Source: Flavobacteriaceae bacterium (GTDB lineage Bacteria; Bacteroidota; Bacteroidia; Flavobacteriales; Flavobacteriaceae). From it: DNA of 49,529 nucleotides. A model generated the notes under the pieces. The model had not been told where the DNA came from. It searched no databases and saw only the letters and a program-made list of their open reading frames with translations. Shown piece after piece: positions 25,392 through 33,628 of this stretch. A program made the translations under genes and the position numbers. The stretch spans positions 1-49,529 of the forward strand of contig WUAI01000024.1 of NCBI GenBank assembly GCA_009827225.1, written 5' to 3'. Each line of letters begins with the position of its first letter. Position 1 is the stretch's first letter.

Positions 25392-27035
25392 TTAAAATGT
25401 TACTACGAGGTTGGCGTTCAAACCATTACTTTCAGGTACAAATCTACATACTCCTCCAATACATATAAGTCCGCCACGCTGTCGTCCATAATTCATGGAA
25501 AAGCGAGCTCTTCCTTTACTGTAGTTTCCACCAACATTGTAATAATGGATCTTTCCTTCTCCTCCGTAGTTGTAATTGTCGGCAACGAAGAATCCGATTC
25601 TGGGAGATAAACTGAATTCAATGACTCCGGCTACCCAGTTTTTGCGATCCTCTTCGCTCCACAAATGCTGTGCGACAAATCGGAATGATTTTCCCTGGTC
25701 AAATTTATAGGTGGCTTCCGCAACTGCTATAGTGGCCTCTATATCACCTTGCACACCCAGCGGTCCTCCTAATGAAACCCCTTTGTCTATAATTACGTTT
25801 TGAAAAGTAAATACTGTATTCCAGGCACTACTCCAGCGGTTTTTGATCTCGAAATTGATATCACGGAAATAACGATCCCCGGAACCTATGAACTCTACAT
25901 CATAAGACAAGTCCTCTTTAAAGGTTGCATCCAATCCGGCCCAATAGGAAAAATTAGCTGCAATTTTTGTTCTATACTTACCCAGTGCAGATTCTTTCGG
26001 GAAGGAATAGAAAATGTCAAACTGGGTACCCACTTCACCCGCACGTCTTTCAAAATCTGAAGTCAATAGCCTTGGCTGTGGATTGTAGACATAGATGTTT
26101 GTCAATAGATAATCCTGCTGTTTGGTCAATCCGGGAACGAAGTTGATCAGCTGTTGCAGGAAGATATTCCCTTCAGCAAGACGATCTGAATAGAAACTGA
26201 AATTTTCCAAACGACGGAAAATCGCATTCAATCCTAAACCTTTTTGAGCATACCCCAAGTTTACTTGCAGGGCCGTACCATCGTATAGACGGTTACTCAC
26301 CAATACTCCTTCATTCGCTATTACATCTTTATCCTTAATCACGGCTTCTATTTCCCCGAAGAAATTACCCACGCCCACATCCAATCTTACACCATAGGCG
26401 TTCACCGTCTTTGGAATAGAATCATTGATACCCCGATCCTGATAACGGCCTACATAACTGATACCTGCACGTATATCTACCTTCTCAGAATTCAAGGCAG
26501 TACCTATGTCGATAGCAGCGTCCAGTCCTTGTACAATTCCTTCGGAAAGTTCAAAGGCATTTCGTGTTTGACCGTATACTCCTTTCAGGCTGATAAAATC
26601 ATTCGCATCAAATTTCACACGAACACCTCGAAGGGCATTATTAACCCCCAGCTGGCGATCTTCCCAGGACCTCAAAATGAGTCCGCTTCCGAATTGCTCG
26701 TAAAAATATCCTCCGGTTACATCCAGTCCTTTGTCTTTGAAGTTCAGGTAATAGGTGGCAATATCATTTCCCCCGTCAAAATCCGGGCTGTAACCCAGCA
26801 AGGCAGAAGGTAAGTAGGATTCGTACTGAACCCCAGCAGTGAATTTTCCGAGATTATAGTTTAACTGAAAATAATTATTGGACCGGAATTGGTCTTCCGG
26901 AGCCGCGAAGTTCAGGTCGGTATCATCAAGAAGCCATTGGGAATTAGATTCCAGACCGCCGAAGAAATATCCGCTTTCCTGGGCATATCCTAATGAGGAC
27001 AATACCAATGCGGCCAGCATTAAGTAATTTTTCAT
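25392..27035 (-). CDS. Outer membrane beta-barrel protein, DUF6029-like
   Basis: 547 aa with a signal peptide ending near LGYAQ. The remainder is a run of amphipathic strands rich in aromatic and Gly residues, for example YLNFKDKGLDVTGGYFYEQF, and it ends in NLVVTF with a terminal Phe, the usual barrel signature. From memory it matches the uncharacterised DUF6029 family of Bacteroidota. The function is unknown. It is 23 bases downstream of the TlpA-like gene, so both are probably in one operon. This pairing suggests a link with extracytoplasmic thiol chemistry or with export, which is inference. Confidence 0.82.
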   Translation of the reverse strand: MKNYLMLAALVLSSLGYAQESGYFFGGLESNSQWLLDDTDLNFAAPEDQFRSNNYFQLNYNLGKFTAGVQYESYLPSALLGYSPDFDGGNDIATYYLNFKDKGLDVTGGYFYEQFGSGLILRSWEDRQLGVNNALRGVRVKFDANDFISLKGVYGQTRNAFELSEGIVQGLDAAIDIGTALNSEKVDIRAGISYVGRYQDRGINDSIPKTVNAYGVRLDVGVGNFFGEIEAVIKDKDVIANEGVLVSNRLYDGTALQVNLGYAQKGLGLNAIFRRLENFSFYSDRLAEGNIFLQQLINFVPGLTKQQDYLLTNIYVYNPQPRLLTSDFERRAGEVGTQFDIFYSFPKESALGKYRTKIAANFSYWAGLDATFKEDLSYDVEFIGSGDRYFRDINFEIKNRWSSAWNTVFTFQNVIIDKGVSLGGPLGVQGDIEATIAVAEATYKFDQGKSFRFVAQHLWSEEDRKNWVAGVIEFSLSPRIGFFVADNYNYGGEGKIHYYNVGGNYSKGRARFSMNYGRQRGGLICIGGVCRFVPESNGLNANLVVTF

Positions 27036-27058
27036 TATTGGAAGGTTAGGTAGTCGTA

Positions 27059-27538
27059 TTAGTTGGAGTACTCCTGTACTTTTTCATAAAGTTCCAGCTC
27101 GGAACCGGGATTATAACCAGAATGACGATAGACTATTTTATTGTCCTTCACCACAAGAGTTAATGGCACGGTAGCAGCACCCAGCGCTCTTTTAAGGTCA
27201 TTATTTGTATCCAGTAAAATTTTATAGTCCCATGCTTTACCGTTAATAAGGGGTTTTACTCGTTTCACGGTTCGACTGTCGTCAATAGAAACGGCGATCA
27301 GTTCAACGGAGGTTTCATCCTGCCAGTCTTCATAAACGTCATTGATGGCATCCAGCTCTTTAAGGCAAGGTACACACCAGGTGGCCCAAAGCGAAACTAT
27401 CTTCACGTTTCCATCGCTCGTAACTTCCTGGAAGTTGATCGTTTCTCCGCCAAGGGTCGATAAATCAACATCTGGGAGCTCATTCTGGGCATTCAGTCCA
27501 AGTGAAGCAATAAGAAATAAAATGGTTAAGGTTCTCAT
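27059..27538 (-). CDS. TlpA-like extracytoplasmic thiol-disulfide oxidoreductase
   Basis: 159 aa, short. The signal peptide MRTLTILFLIASLGLNAQ is followed by a single thioredoxin fold with the active site WATWCVPCLKEL (Cys55, Cys58), the structural cis-Pro in GAATVPLTLVV, and YRHSGYNPGSE near the end. It probably reduces or exchanges disulfides in periplasmic proteins. It lies upstream of the DUF6029-like barrel in the same transcript and is divergent from two Omp28-like lipoproteins. The region between the divergent starts (27539-27688) holds no promoter I can name. Confidence 0.9.
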   Translation of the reverse strand: MRTLTILFLIASLGLNAQNELPDVDLSTLGGETINFQEVTSDGNVKIVSLWATWCVPCLKELDAINDVYEDWQDETSVELIAVSIDDSRTVKRVKPLINGKAWDYKILLDTNNDLKRALGAATVPLTLVVKDNKIVYRHSGYNPGSELELYEKVQEYSN

Positions 27539-27688
27539 ATGTTATGGTATTTGTTTGCGAATGTATTAATAAATTTTTATTCCTTCACAACAGGAAGGAA
27601 GCCTATTACCCTATGGGATTGATTGGTTATAATGAAAAAATCATTCCAAAAAAAAAAGTTAAATTTATCGGCTCAAAATAAAAGTATT

Positions 27689-28735
27689 ATGAAAAGAGTG
27701 AAATGGTTATTTGGAGCCATGATTATCGGACTGGTAGTTCTATCCTGCAGCAAAACAGAGGATTTTTCGAATTTTGAAAACGAGACGGTGGTCATAGAAG
27801 AAGAAATCGTATCGGCTCTGGTAGTGAGAAGTAGCTCGCTCAGGGATCAGGAAATTAAATTTACTTTGTTGGATGATGAAGGAACCGATATTTCGGAAAC
27901 GGCCGTATTTTATGTAGACGGAGAACCCATTACAGGGTCGATGTATAGCTCTTCGGAAGTAGGAACGTTCGAAGTTTATGCGGAATATGAAGTAGATGGT
28001 ACCGTAGTAACGAGTGATACTGAAACTTTTTCAGTAATTATTCCGAAGAGAAAAATTGTGATCGAGGATTACACGGGAGCCTGGTGTGGTTATTGTCCTA
28101 GAATTTCCGCAGCCATAGATGCCGTTCACGATGAAACCGAACATATTGCGGTCGTGGCCATTCATAATGACGATGACATGGCTTTACCTTTCGAGCAAAA
28201 TCTTAGAGAGGTTTTTGAAGTATTCGGTTTTCCTTCCGGAAGAATCAATCGCACGCAAAACTGGAGCAATCCACATCCGGTAGAAGATGTAACCGATATT
28301 GCAGGGCTTAATACCAACACCGCGATTTCCATTCAGTCACAAATAAGCGGAAACAATCTGGCCGTGAAAGTGTCTGTGGTGTCCGAGGAAGGACTCAATG
28401 ATATGAAACTCGTTTTATATCTAGTGGAAGATGGGGTGTTGAGCGAGCAGGTAAATTATTTCGATCAGGATCCTAGTAGTCCGTATTATGAAATGGGAAA
28501 TCCTATTATTGATTTTGTAAACAACGACGTGCTAAGAGCTTCTCTCACGGGAATCTTAGGAGATGATATTCCTGCCACTGGTGCCTTACAGGAGTTTGAA
28601 GCAAATTATAGTACGAGTCTCGATGCCTCGTTCAACAATCAAAATCTTAGGTTAGTAGCAATGTTGGTGCAAATGGATAATACCGCAGTCAATGCCCAAA
28701 CTGCTACCGTCGATACCACAGCGGCCTACGAGTAA
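27689..28735 (+). CDS. Omp28-like thioredoxin-fold lipoprotein (one Ig-like domain)
   Basis: 348 aa from the ATG at 27689, which places the lipobox VVLSC at residue 20. Upstream in-frame starts at 27623 and 27632 would add a Lys-rich extension before the signal peptide. After a linker there is one Ig-like domain (about 43-120, ending FSVIIPKRK), then an Omp28-type thioredoxin domain with IEDYTGAWCGYCPRISAAID (Cys133, Cys136). The last part includes YYEMGNPIIDFVNNDVLRAS and ends in a Thr/Ala-rich tail. It is probably tethered to the outer membrane. The next gene is a paralog with an extra Ig-like domain. Confidence 0.87.
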   Translation: MKRVKWLFGAMIIGLVVLSCSKTEDFSNFENETVVIEEEIVSALVVRSSSLRDQEIKFTLLDDEGTDISETAVFYVDGEPITGSMYSSSEVGTFEVYAEYEVDGTVVTSDTETFSVIIPKRKIVIEDYTGAWCGYCPRISAAIDAVHDETEHIAVVAIHNDDDMALPFEQNLREVFEVFGFPSGRINRTQNWSNPHPVEDVTDIAGLNTNTAISIQSQISGNNLAVKVSVVSEEGLNDMKLVLYLVEDGVLSEQVNYFDQDPSSPYYEMGNPIIDFVNNDVLRASLTGILGDDIPATGALQEFEANYSTSLDASFNNQNLRLVAMLVQMDNTAVNAQTATVDTTAAYE

Positions 28736-28764
28736 ATAAAAAAACATAAAAATTTAAGAAAAAG

Positions 28765-28792
28765 ATCTCCCCGTCTTTGGGGAGATTTTTTA
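28765..28792 (+). terminator. Terminator after the first Omp28-like lipoprotein gene
   Basis: Perfect eight-pair stem ATCTCCCC/GGGGAGAT, six-base loop, followed by a T run, about 30 bases after the stop. Confidence 0.9.
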
Positions 28793-28851
28793 TTTTCACG
28801 GGTAATAAAAACTTGTAATTGATACATTAACTAAACCAACTGTATTTCTAA

Positions 28852-30123
28852 ATGAAAAAGAATTTTAAATTTCTAGCCTCACTATTAGTGATCACCCTTT
28901 TTCTGGGGTGTACCGAAGAAGAAACTCCTCAAGGGAATTCAGGAATATCGGCCTTAATAGTTTCAGCAAATATTCAGGGTAATTTGGTGGCTACCAATAC
29001 GCTGGTAACCTTCAATGCTGTGGGAGATAACGATATCGACTATTCAACAGATGCAAATTTCTCAGTGAATGGAAACCCGATTAACAGTTTTCAGTATGAA
29101 TTTGTCAATCCCGGAAATTATACGGTAACCGCCGAATTGGATGGAATCGTGAGCAATGGCCTGGAAATCCAGGTAGTAAATCCTGAAACCCGAATGCTTG
29201 TGGTTCCGGAGGATAGAGGGATGAGGAATCAACCTATGCAGTTTCAATTGCTGGGTCCCGATGGAAATGATTATGCAAGTTCAGCAACATTCTACGTTAA
29301 TGGCACTGCCATTCAAGGATCATCTTTCAGCAGTAACGAGGAAGGAATCTTCGAGGTGTACGCTACCTATGAGATTCTTGGAAGCCAGTCAACAACAGAC
29401 ACTCAGGAAATTGAAATATTTATTCCGAAGAGAAAAGTATTATTCGAAGATTATACCGGTACCTGGTGTCCGGCCTGTACACACATGTTGGAGCGAATTG
29501 ATTTGATGAAAGCAGCCACGGATAATGTAACCGTTGTGGCCGTACATGTGGGGAGTCAGGATCCTTTTGTGGCAGATGAGGCACAAACGCTGATCGACGC
29601 TTATGAGGTGATTTTTGTACCCACGGCGTTTACCAACCGACAGTACTTCTTCGGTTTTTTGGATAACTATGAATGGGCACTTACAGGAGCCGGGGATGAG
29701 GTCAACACAAGTATAGCATTAAACTCAAGCCTTGATGGAAATGAATTAACCGTAGAAGCATCGGTTATTTCCGAAGATGCCCTGGAAGATAAAAGATTGG
29801 TCCTGCTTCTATTGGAAAATGGTTTGATCTATGATCAGGATAATGCAGGAAATAATGACCCCGATAGTCCTTACTACATGATGGGAAATCCGATCCCGGA
29901 TTTTGTTCATAACGATGTATTACGGGAATCGTTTACCGACATTTTTGGTGATGCTATTCCATCAACGCCTGCTTATTCCAAATACACACGGGAATTCAAT
30001 ATGACGGTTCCTTCAGGATACAATCTGGATAATTTAAGTCTGGTAGCATTTGTAACCGATACTGAGAACGTTTCCATAAATTCTCAATACGCCGACGTAG
30101 GTGAGAATAAGGGATTTGAATAA
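28852..30123 (+). CDS. Omp28-like thioredoxin-fold lipoprotein (two Ig-like domains)
   Basis: 423 aa with the lipobox TLFLGC (Cys20). Two Ig-like domains follow (about 33-110 and 115-195). The second ends FIPKRKVLFEDYTGTWCPAC, matching the boundary in the preceding gene; the active-site-like pair is Cys206-Pro-Ala-Cys209. The thioredoxin part has YYMMGNPIPDFVHNDVLRES, almost the same as in its paralog. It probably sits on the outer membrane and acts on, or senses, thiols. It is separated from its paralog by a terminator, so it is likely expressed on its own; the next gene starts 24 bases later and may be co-transcribed. Confidence 0.87.
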   Translation: MKKNFKFLASLLVITLFLGCTEEETPQGNSGISALIVSANIQGNLVATNTLVTFNAVGDNDIDYSTDANFSVNGNPINSFQYEFVNPGNYTVTAELDGIVSNGLEIQVVNPETRMLVVPEDRGMRNQPMQFQLLGPDGNDYASSATFYVNGTAIQGSSFSSNEEGIFEVYATYEILGSQSTTDTQEIEIFIPKRKVLFEDYTGTWCPACTHMLERIDLMKAATDNVTVVAVHVGSQDPFVADEAQTLIDAYEVIFVPTAFTNRQYFFGFLDNYEWALTGAGDEVNTSIALNSSLDGNELTVEASVISEDALEDKRLVLLLLENGLIYDQDNAGNNDPDSPYYMMGNPIPDFVHNDVLRESFTDIFGDAIPSTPAYSKYTREFNMTVPSGYNLDNLSLVAFVTDTENVSINSQYADVGENKGFE

Positions 30124-30147
30124 TTTGATTTATACTTATACGTGGAA

Positions 30148-31386
30148 ATGAAAAAGCTGTTATTAGTTAGTTTACTGCTTTCAAATCTGTTTGCTTTTTC
30201 CCAAATAGTGAACATTCCGGACACCAACTTTAAAGATGCCATTATAGATTGTTTCTGTGCGGATCTTGATGGCGACGGATCTTCGGATGGGGACGTTGAT
30301 ACCAATAATGACGGTGAAATACAGGTAAGCGAAGCAGAGGCGGTATTCGGATTAACTATTCAGAATCATAATATCACTTCCTTAGAAGGAATTCAGAGTT
30401 TTACAACGCTTGAAACGCTTTATTGTGGCTTCAATGATTTGACACAATTAGACGTATCTTCCAATGTTAATTTGACTTACTTAGAATGCGGCAACAATCA
30501 ATTAACATCGTTGGATATTAGTTCGAATCTGGCCCTGAGAAACCTTAATACCTACACCAATCAAATCACGGGAATCGATGTTTCTTTGAACACATTATTG
30601 GAATCTTTGTTTATAGGTAACAATCCTATTGCAAACGTGGACATTTCCAACAATTTAAATTTGGAGTTCTTAGATATTGCGAATTGTGAATTATCAAATC
30701 TCGATGTAAGTCAGAATTCTCTTCTGAGCTATCTGGTTTGTGCAAATAATCTTTTAACTGAAATCGATGTTTCGCAAAATCCAAACCTGGATTTCTTTGT
30801 TTGCAATAGGAATTTGCTAACCAATTTGGATGTGAGTCAAAATCTCGTGCTTAGACATCTCAATGTTTATGATAACAATTTAACGAATCTGGATTTGAGT
30901 GGAAATCCTATATTACAAAAATTATCCGCTCAGGAAAATCAACTTACCAGTTTAAATATTCAGAACGGGAATAATTTCAATTTGGTAAGGATGTTTGCCC
31001 AAGACAATCCTGAACTTGAATGCATTCAGGTGGATGATGTGGCTTTTGCAAATAGCCAGGATTGCATTTTTCCAACTGATAGCTGGTGCAAGGATAGTAT
31101 TGCAGTGTATAGTGATTCATGTATTTTGAGCACTAACGAAAATGAACTCGATTCAGAGAGCATTTCAGTTTATCCGAATCCGGCAACGAAGAATGTTCAC
31201 ATAAGCAATTTGGGTGATACCTCTGTGATAAATTTGTCTTTGATAAATTCGCTGGGTGTAACTATTCTAGAAACGATTGGTAGCGGATCCATGGTTATAG
31301 ATGTTTCTGCTTTGAGTCAGGGAATATATTGGATACGGCTAGAATCTGGCGGTAAGGCCGTGGTAAAACAAGTAATAAAGAATTAA
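30148..31386 (+). CDS. Secreted leucine-rich-repeat protein with T9SS sorting domain
   Basis: 412 aa from the ATG at 30148 (an in-frame GTG two codons earlier is less likely). A signal peptide ends at LFAFSQ. Next comes a segment IPDTNFKDAIIDCFCADLDG followed by Asp/Asn-rich residues like a calcium-binding loop (DVDTNNDGEIQVSEAEAV). Eight leucine-rich repeats of exactly 21 residues fill about 98-265, then a short capping region with NPELECIQVDD. The C-terminus is a type A T9SS domain (ISVYPNPATKNVHISNLGD to VVKQVIKN). It is probably a surface protein for binding other proteins or polymers; the partner is unknown. It lies 24 bases after the Omp28-like lipoprotein gene. Confidence 0.9.
   Translation: MKKLLLVSLLLSNLFAFSQIVNIPDTNFKDAIIDCFCADLDGDGSSDGDVDTNNDGEIQVSEAEAVFGLTIQNHNITSLEGIQSFTTLETLYCGFNDLTQLDVSSNVNLTYLECGNNQLTSLDISSNLALRNLNTYTNQITGIDVSLNTLLESLFIGNNPIANVDISNNLNLEFLDIANCELSNLDVSQNSLLSYLVCANNLLTEIDVSQNPNLDFFVCNRNLLTNLDVSQNLVLRHLNVYDNNLTNLDLSGNPILQKLSAQENQLTSLNIQNGNNFNLVRMFAQDNPELECIQVDDVAFANSQDCIFPTDSWCKDSIAVYSDSCILSTNENELDSESISVYPNPATKNVHISNLGDTSVINLSLINSLGVTILETIGSGSMVIDVSALSQGIYWIRLESGGKAVVKQVIKN
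30439..30942 (+). repeat. Eight in-frame 63-base leucine-rich repeats
   Basis: Eight consecutive units of 21 codons, pattern LTxLDVSxNxxLxxLxCxxNx, fill residues 98-265 of the LRR protein with no length change. Strongest conservation is in the LDVSxN part. Confidence 0.9.
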
Positions 31387-31402
31387 TAAATACATTCACA
31401 AA

Positions 31403-31430
31403 AAAACCCGAAGCGATAACTTCGGGTTTT
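31403..31430. terminator. Bidirectional terminator between the LRR gene and pruA
   Basis: Perfect 11-pair stem AAAACCCGAAG/CTTCGGGTTTT, six-base loop, with T runs on both strands, between convergent genes. Confidence 0.93.
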
Positions 31431-31440
31431 TTTTATTCCA

Positions 31441-33066
31441 TTATCCAAGGAATGGATATCGGTAATCGGTTGGAGTGACAAAGGTCTCCTTGATCATTCT
31501 CGGTGAGATCCAGCGATACAGGTTCAGCTTGCTTCCTGCTTTATCGTTCGTTCCACTGGCTCTGGCACCACCGAATGGCTGCTGACCCACAACAGCTCCG
31601 GTAGGTTTATCGTTGATGTAGAAGTTGCCTGCTGCGTTCTCAAGGATCTTAACACCTTGCTCCAATGCGTAGCGATCTTCACTAAAAACAGCCCCGGTCA
31701 AGGCATACTCACCGGTCTCATCTACCAGGTGAAGGGTCTCTTCCCATTTCTCGTCGTCGAAAACATAGATAGTCACCACGGGTCCGAAAAGTTCGGTGCA
31801 CATCGTAACGTAATTTGGATCTTCGGTTTTGATCACCGTAGGCTCTATAAAATATCCTTTACTTTTATCATAGTTTCCACCCATGATCACTTCTGCGTTT
31901 GAATCACTTTTAGCTCCGTCAATAAAGCCGGCAAGTTTATCGAACGAGCCTTCATGGATCACTGCTGTAATGAAATTGCTCATGTCTTCGGGTGATCCCA
32001 TGGTCATCGAATCTAGATCGGCTCTGAGGTACTTTTCCACATCGTTCCAAATGGATTTGGAAATATAGCAACGACTGGCTGCACTACATTTTTGGCCCTG
32101 AAATTCGAAAGCTCCTCGGGCAATGGCCGTAGCCACCTGCTTCGGGTTGGAAGTCTTGTGGGCAACGATAAAGTCTTTTCCTCCGGTTTCCCCAACAATT
32201 CTGGGGTATGTTTTATAATTGTGAATGTTGGTTCCTATTTTTTGCCAGATATCTTTAAAGACATGGGTGGAGCCTGTGAAATGGATTCCGCTGAAATCCG
32301 GACTTGCCAACAAGGTATCTGTGATCATTACCGGGTCACCCATCACCATATTGATCACTCCCGGAGGCACTCCTGCTTCGTTGAACACGTCTAGTATTAC
32401 TTTGGCTGAATAAACCTGGCTATCACTTGGTTTCCATACAACAACATTCCCCATCAATGCCGCACTGGCAGGGAGATTTGCCGAAATGGCCGTGAAGTTA
32501 AACGGTGTAATGGCATAAATAAATCCTTCCAGAGGTCGATATTCCAAACGGTTCCACGCCCCCGAAGTAGATTCGGGTTGTTCCGAATAGATCTCGGTCA
32601 TGAACTGCACGTTGAACCGTAGAAAGTCGATCAATTCACAGGCGGCATCAATCTCTGCCTGGTGAATGGTTTTTGACTGGGCCAACATGGTTGCCGCATT
32701 GATCTTTGCCCGGTACGGACCAGCGATCAATTCGGCCGCTCTAAGGAAAATTCCGGCTCTTTGTTCCCAGGGCATTTGAGACCACTTTTTTCTGGCTTCC
32801 AATGCCGTTTCAATGGCTGTTTCTATATGATGTTTTTCGGCTTTGTGATAGGTGCCAAGTTTGTGCTGATGATCATGCGGTGGCGACATGGTGGCAGTAT
32901 CGCCCGTAGCAACATATTCACCGTTGATGAAGAGCGGAACGTCCACAGAACTATTAAACATTTGCTTGTAGGTTTCAGCAACTTTGGCCCTTTCAGGACT
33001 GCCTGGAGCATAGCCTTTTACCGGCTCGTTTACTGCGATTGGAACTTCGAAAAATCCTTTTCCCAT
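31441..33066 (-). CDS. pruA: L-glutamate gamma-semialdehyde dehydrogenase
   Basis: 541 aa NAD-dependent aldehyde dehydrogenase oxidising glutamate semialdehyde (pyrroline-5-carboxylate) to glutamate, the second step of proline catabolism. The catalytic Glu293 is in IVGETGGKDF and the nucleophile Cys327 in FQGQKCSAASRCY. Other landmarks are ITPFNFTAISANLPA, WKPSDSQVYSAK, GIHFTGST and GQQPFGGARASGTNDKAG. The N-terminus (AVNEPVKGYAPGSPER) and length fit the stand-alone PruA1 group. Proline dehydrogenase is not in the window. It has its own -7 element upstream. Confidence 0.97.
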   Translation of the reverse strand: MGKGFFEVPIAVNEPVKGYAPGSPERAKVAETYKQMFNSSVDVPLFINGEYVATGDTATMSPPHDHQHKLGTYHKAEKHHIETAIETALEARKKWSQMPWEQRAGIFLRAAELIAGPYRAKINAATMLAQSKTIHQAEIDAACELIDFLRFNVQFMTEIYSEQPESTSGAWNRLEYRPLEGFIYAITPFNFTAISANLPASAALMGNVVVWKPSDSQVYSAKVILDVFNEAGVPPGVINMVMGDPVMITDTLLASPDFSGIHFTGSTHVFKDIWQKIGTNIHNYKTYPRIVGETGGKDFIVAHKTSNPKQVATAIARGAFEFQGQKCSAASRCYISKSIWNDVEKYLRADLDSMTMGSPEDMSNFITAVIHEGSFDKLAGFIDGAKSDSNAEVIMGGNYDKSKGYFIEPTVIKTEDPNYVTMCTELFGPVVTIYVFDDEKWEETLHLVDETGEYALTGAVFSEDRYALEQGVKILENAAGNFYINDKPTGAVVGQQPFGGARASGTNDKAGSKLNLYRWISPRMIKETFVTPTDYRYPFLG

Positions 33067-33098
33067 TTGTGTAAGTTTAAGGTGTTGTTAAGAGCTGG

Positions 33099-33106
33099 CA
33101 AAGTTA
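33099..33106 (-). promoter_or_regulatory. Candidate -7 element of pruA (TAACTTTG)
   Basis: Minus-strand TAACTTTGCC fits TAnnTTTG, about 33 bases before the pruA start, in the gap after the YEATS gene. The -33 element is not clear. Confidence 0.45.
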
Positions 33107-33178
33107 CAAAAATGGAGAGTAATATGGAGTGCTTTGAATAAGGATTTAATGTCGGAAATATGAGGGTAAAAAACGCTT

Positions 33179-33619
33179 CTAACTTCTGCCTCGAGTCATA
33201 TCCACGAAGGTCACCTGTTTGGCAGGGGAATCAGCCGAGATAGACCGCTTCTTACGTTGCTCCCTAATCTCATCATCATAGCTTAAGTAATGGTACAATA
33301 CAACGAAATTACCGTCATGATCTTCCGCTGTTACCTCAATCTGGAATTTACCCCAGGTCCAGATCACAATTCCGCAGTCGGGATTATCAAAACTTCGTTC
33401 TACTATTTTAACCGGATCACTAAAGGTTTCATGAAGTTCATACTTCACCCGTTTAATAAATGGAACGTCTTTGCCCGTTAAAGATATTCGTACTCTAAAA
33501 AGAGGCTTCTCGTGAGACTTAGGTTTCTTATAATAAACATTGAAGGGATTATCCGAATTAGGCATTTCCGGATCGAAAACCGTGTCCTTAACTCCAATAT
33601 CGTAGGCTCTATTTAACAT
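33179..33619 (-). CDS. Prokaryotic YEATS-domain protein
   Basis: 146 aa, soluble, no signal peptide. Residues about 41-113 read as a complete YEATS beta-sandwich: FRVRISLTGKDVPFIKRVKY, then ELHETFSDPVKIV (LHETF 62-66), IWTWGKFQIEV (86-96), DGNFVVLYHYLSY. In eukaryotic YEATS readers the equivalent LHxSF and xGxGxF positions build the aromatic pocket for acylated lysine; here His63, Phe66 and Trp87/Trp89 occupy similar places. The ligand of prokaryotic versions is not established. The N-terminal 40 residues and the basic tail (REQRKKRS) look flexible. It follows a three-helix membrane protein by nine bases and is almost certainly in the same operon. Prokaryotic YEATS domains are, as I recall, found in predicted signalling or conflict systems. 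Family assignment good, function unknown. Confidence 0.82.
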   Translation of the reverse strand: MLNRAYDIGVKDTVFDPEMPNSDNPFNVYYKKPKSHEKPLFRVRISLTGKDVPFIKRVKYELHETFSDPVKIVERSFDNPDCGIVIWTWGKFQIEVTAEDHDGNFVVLYHYLSYDDEIREQRKKRSISADSPAKQVTFVDMTRGRS

Positions 33620-33628
33620 TATTTATTT

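Noticed and set aside
30439-30942. CRISPR or other DNA-level repeat array
   Set aside because: The 63-base periodicity is in frame and encodes leucine-rich repeats; there are no identical repeats with unique spacers.
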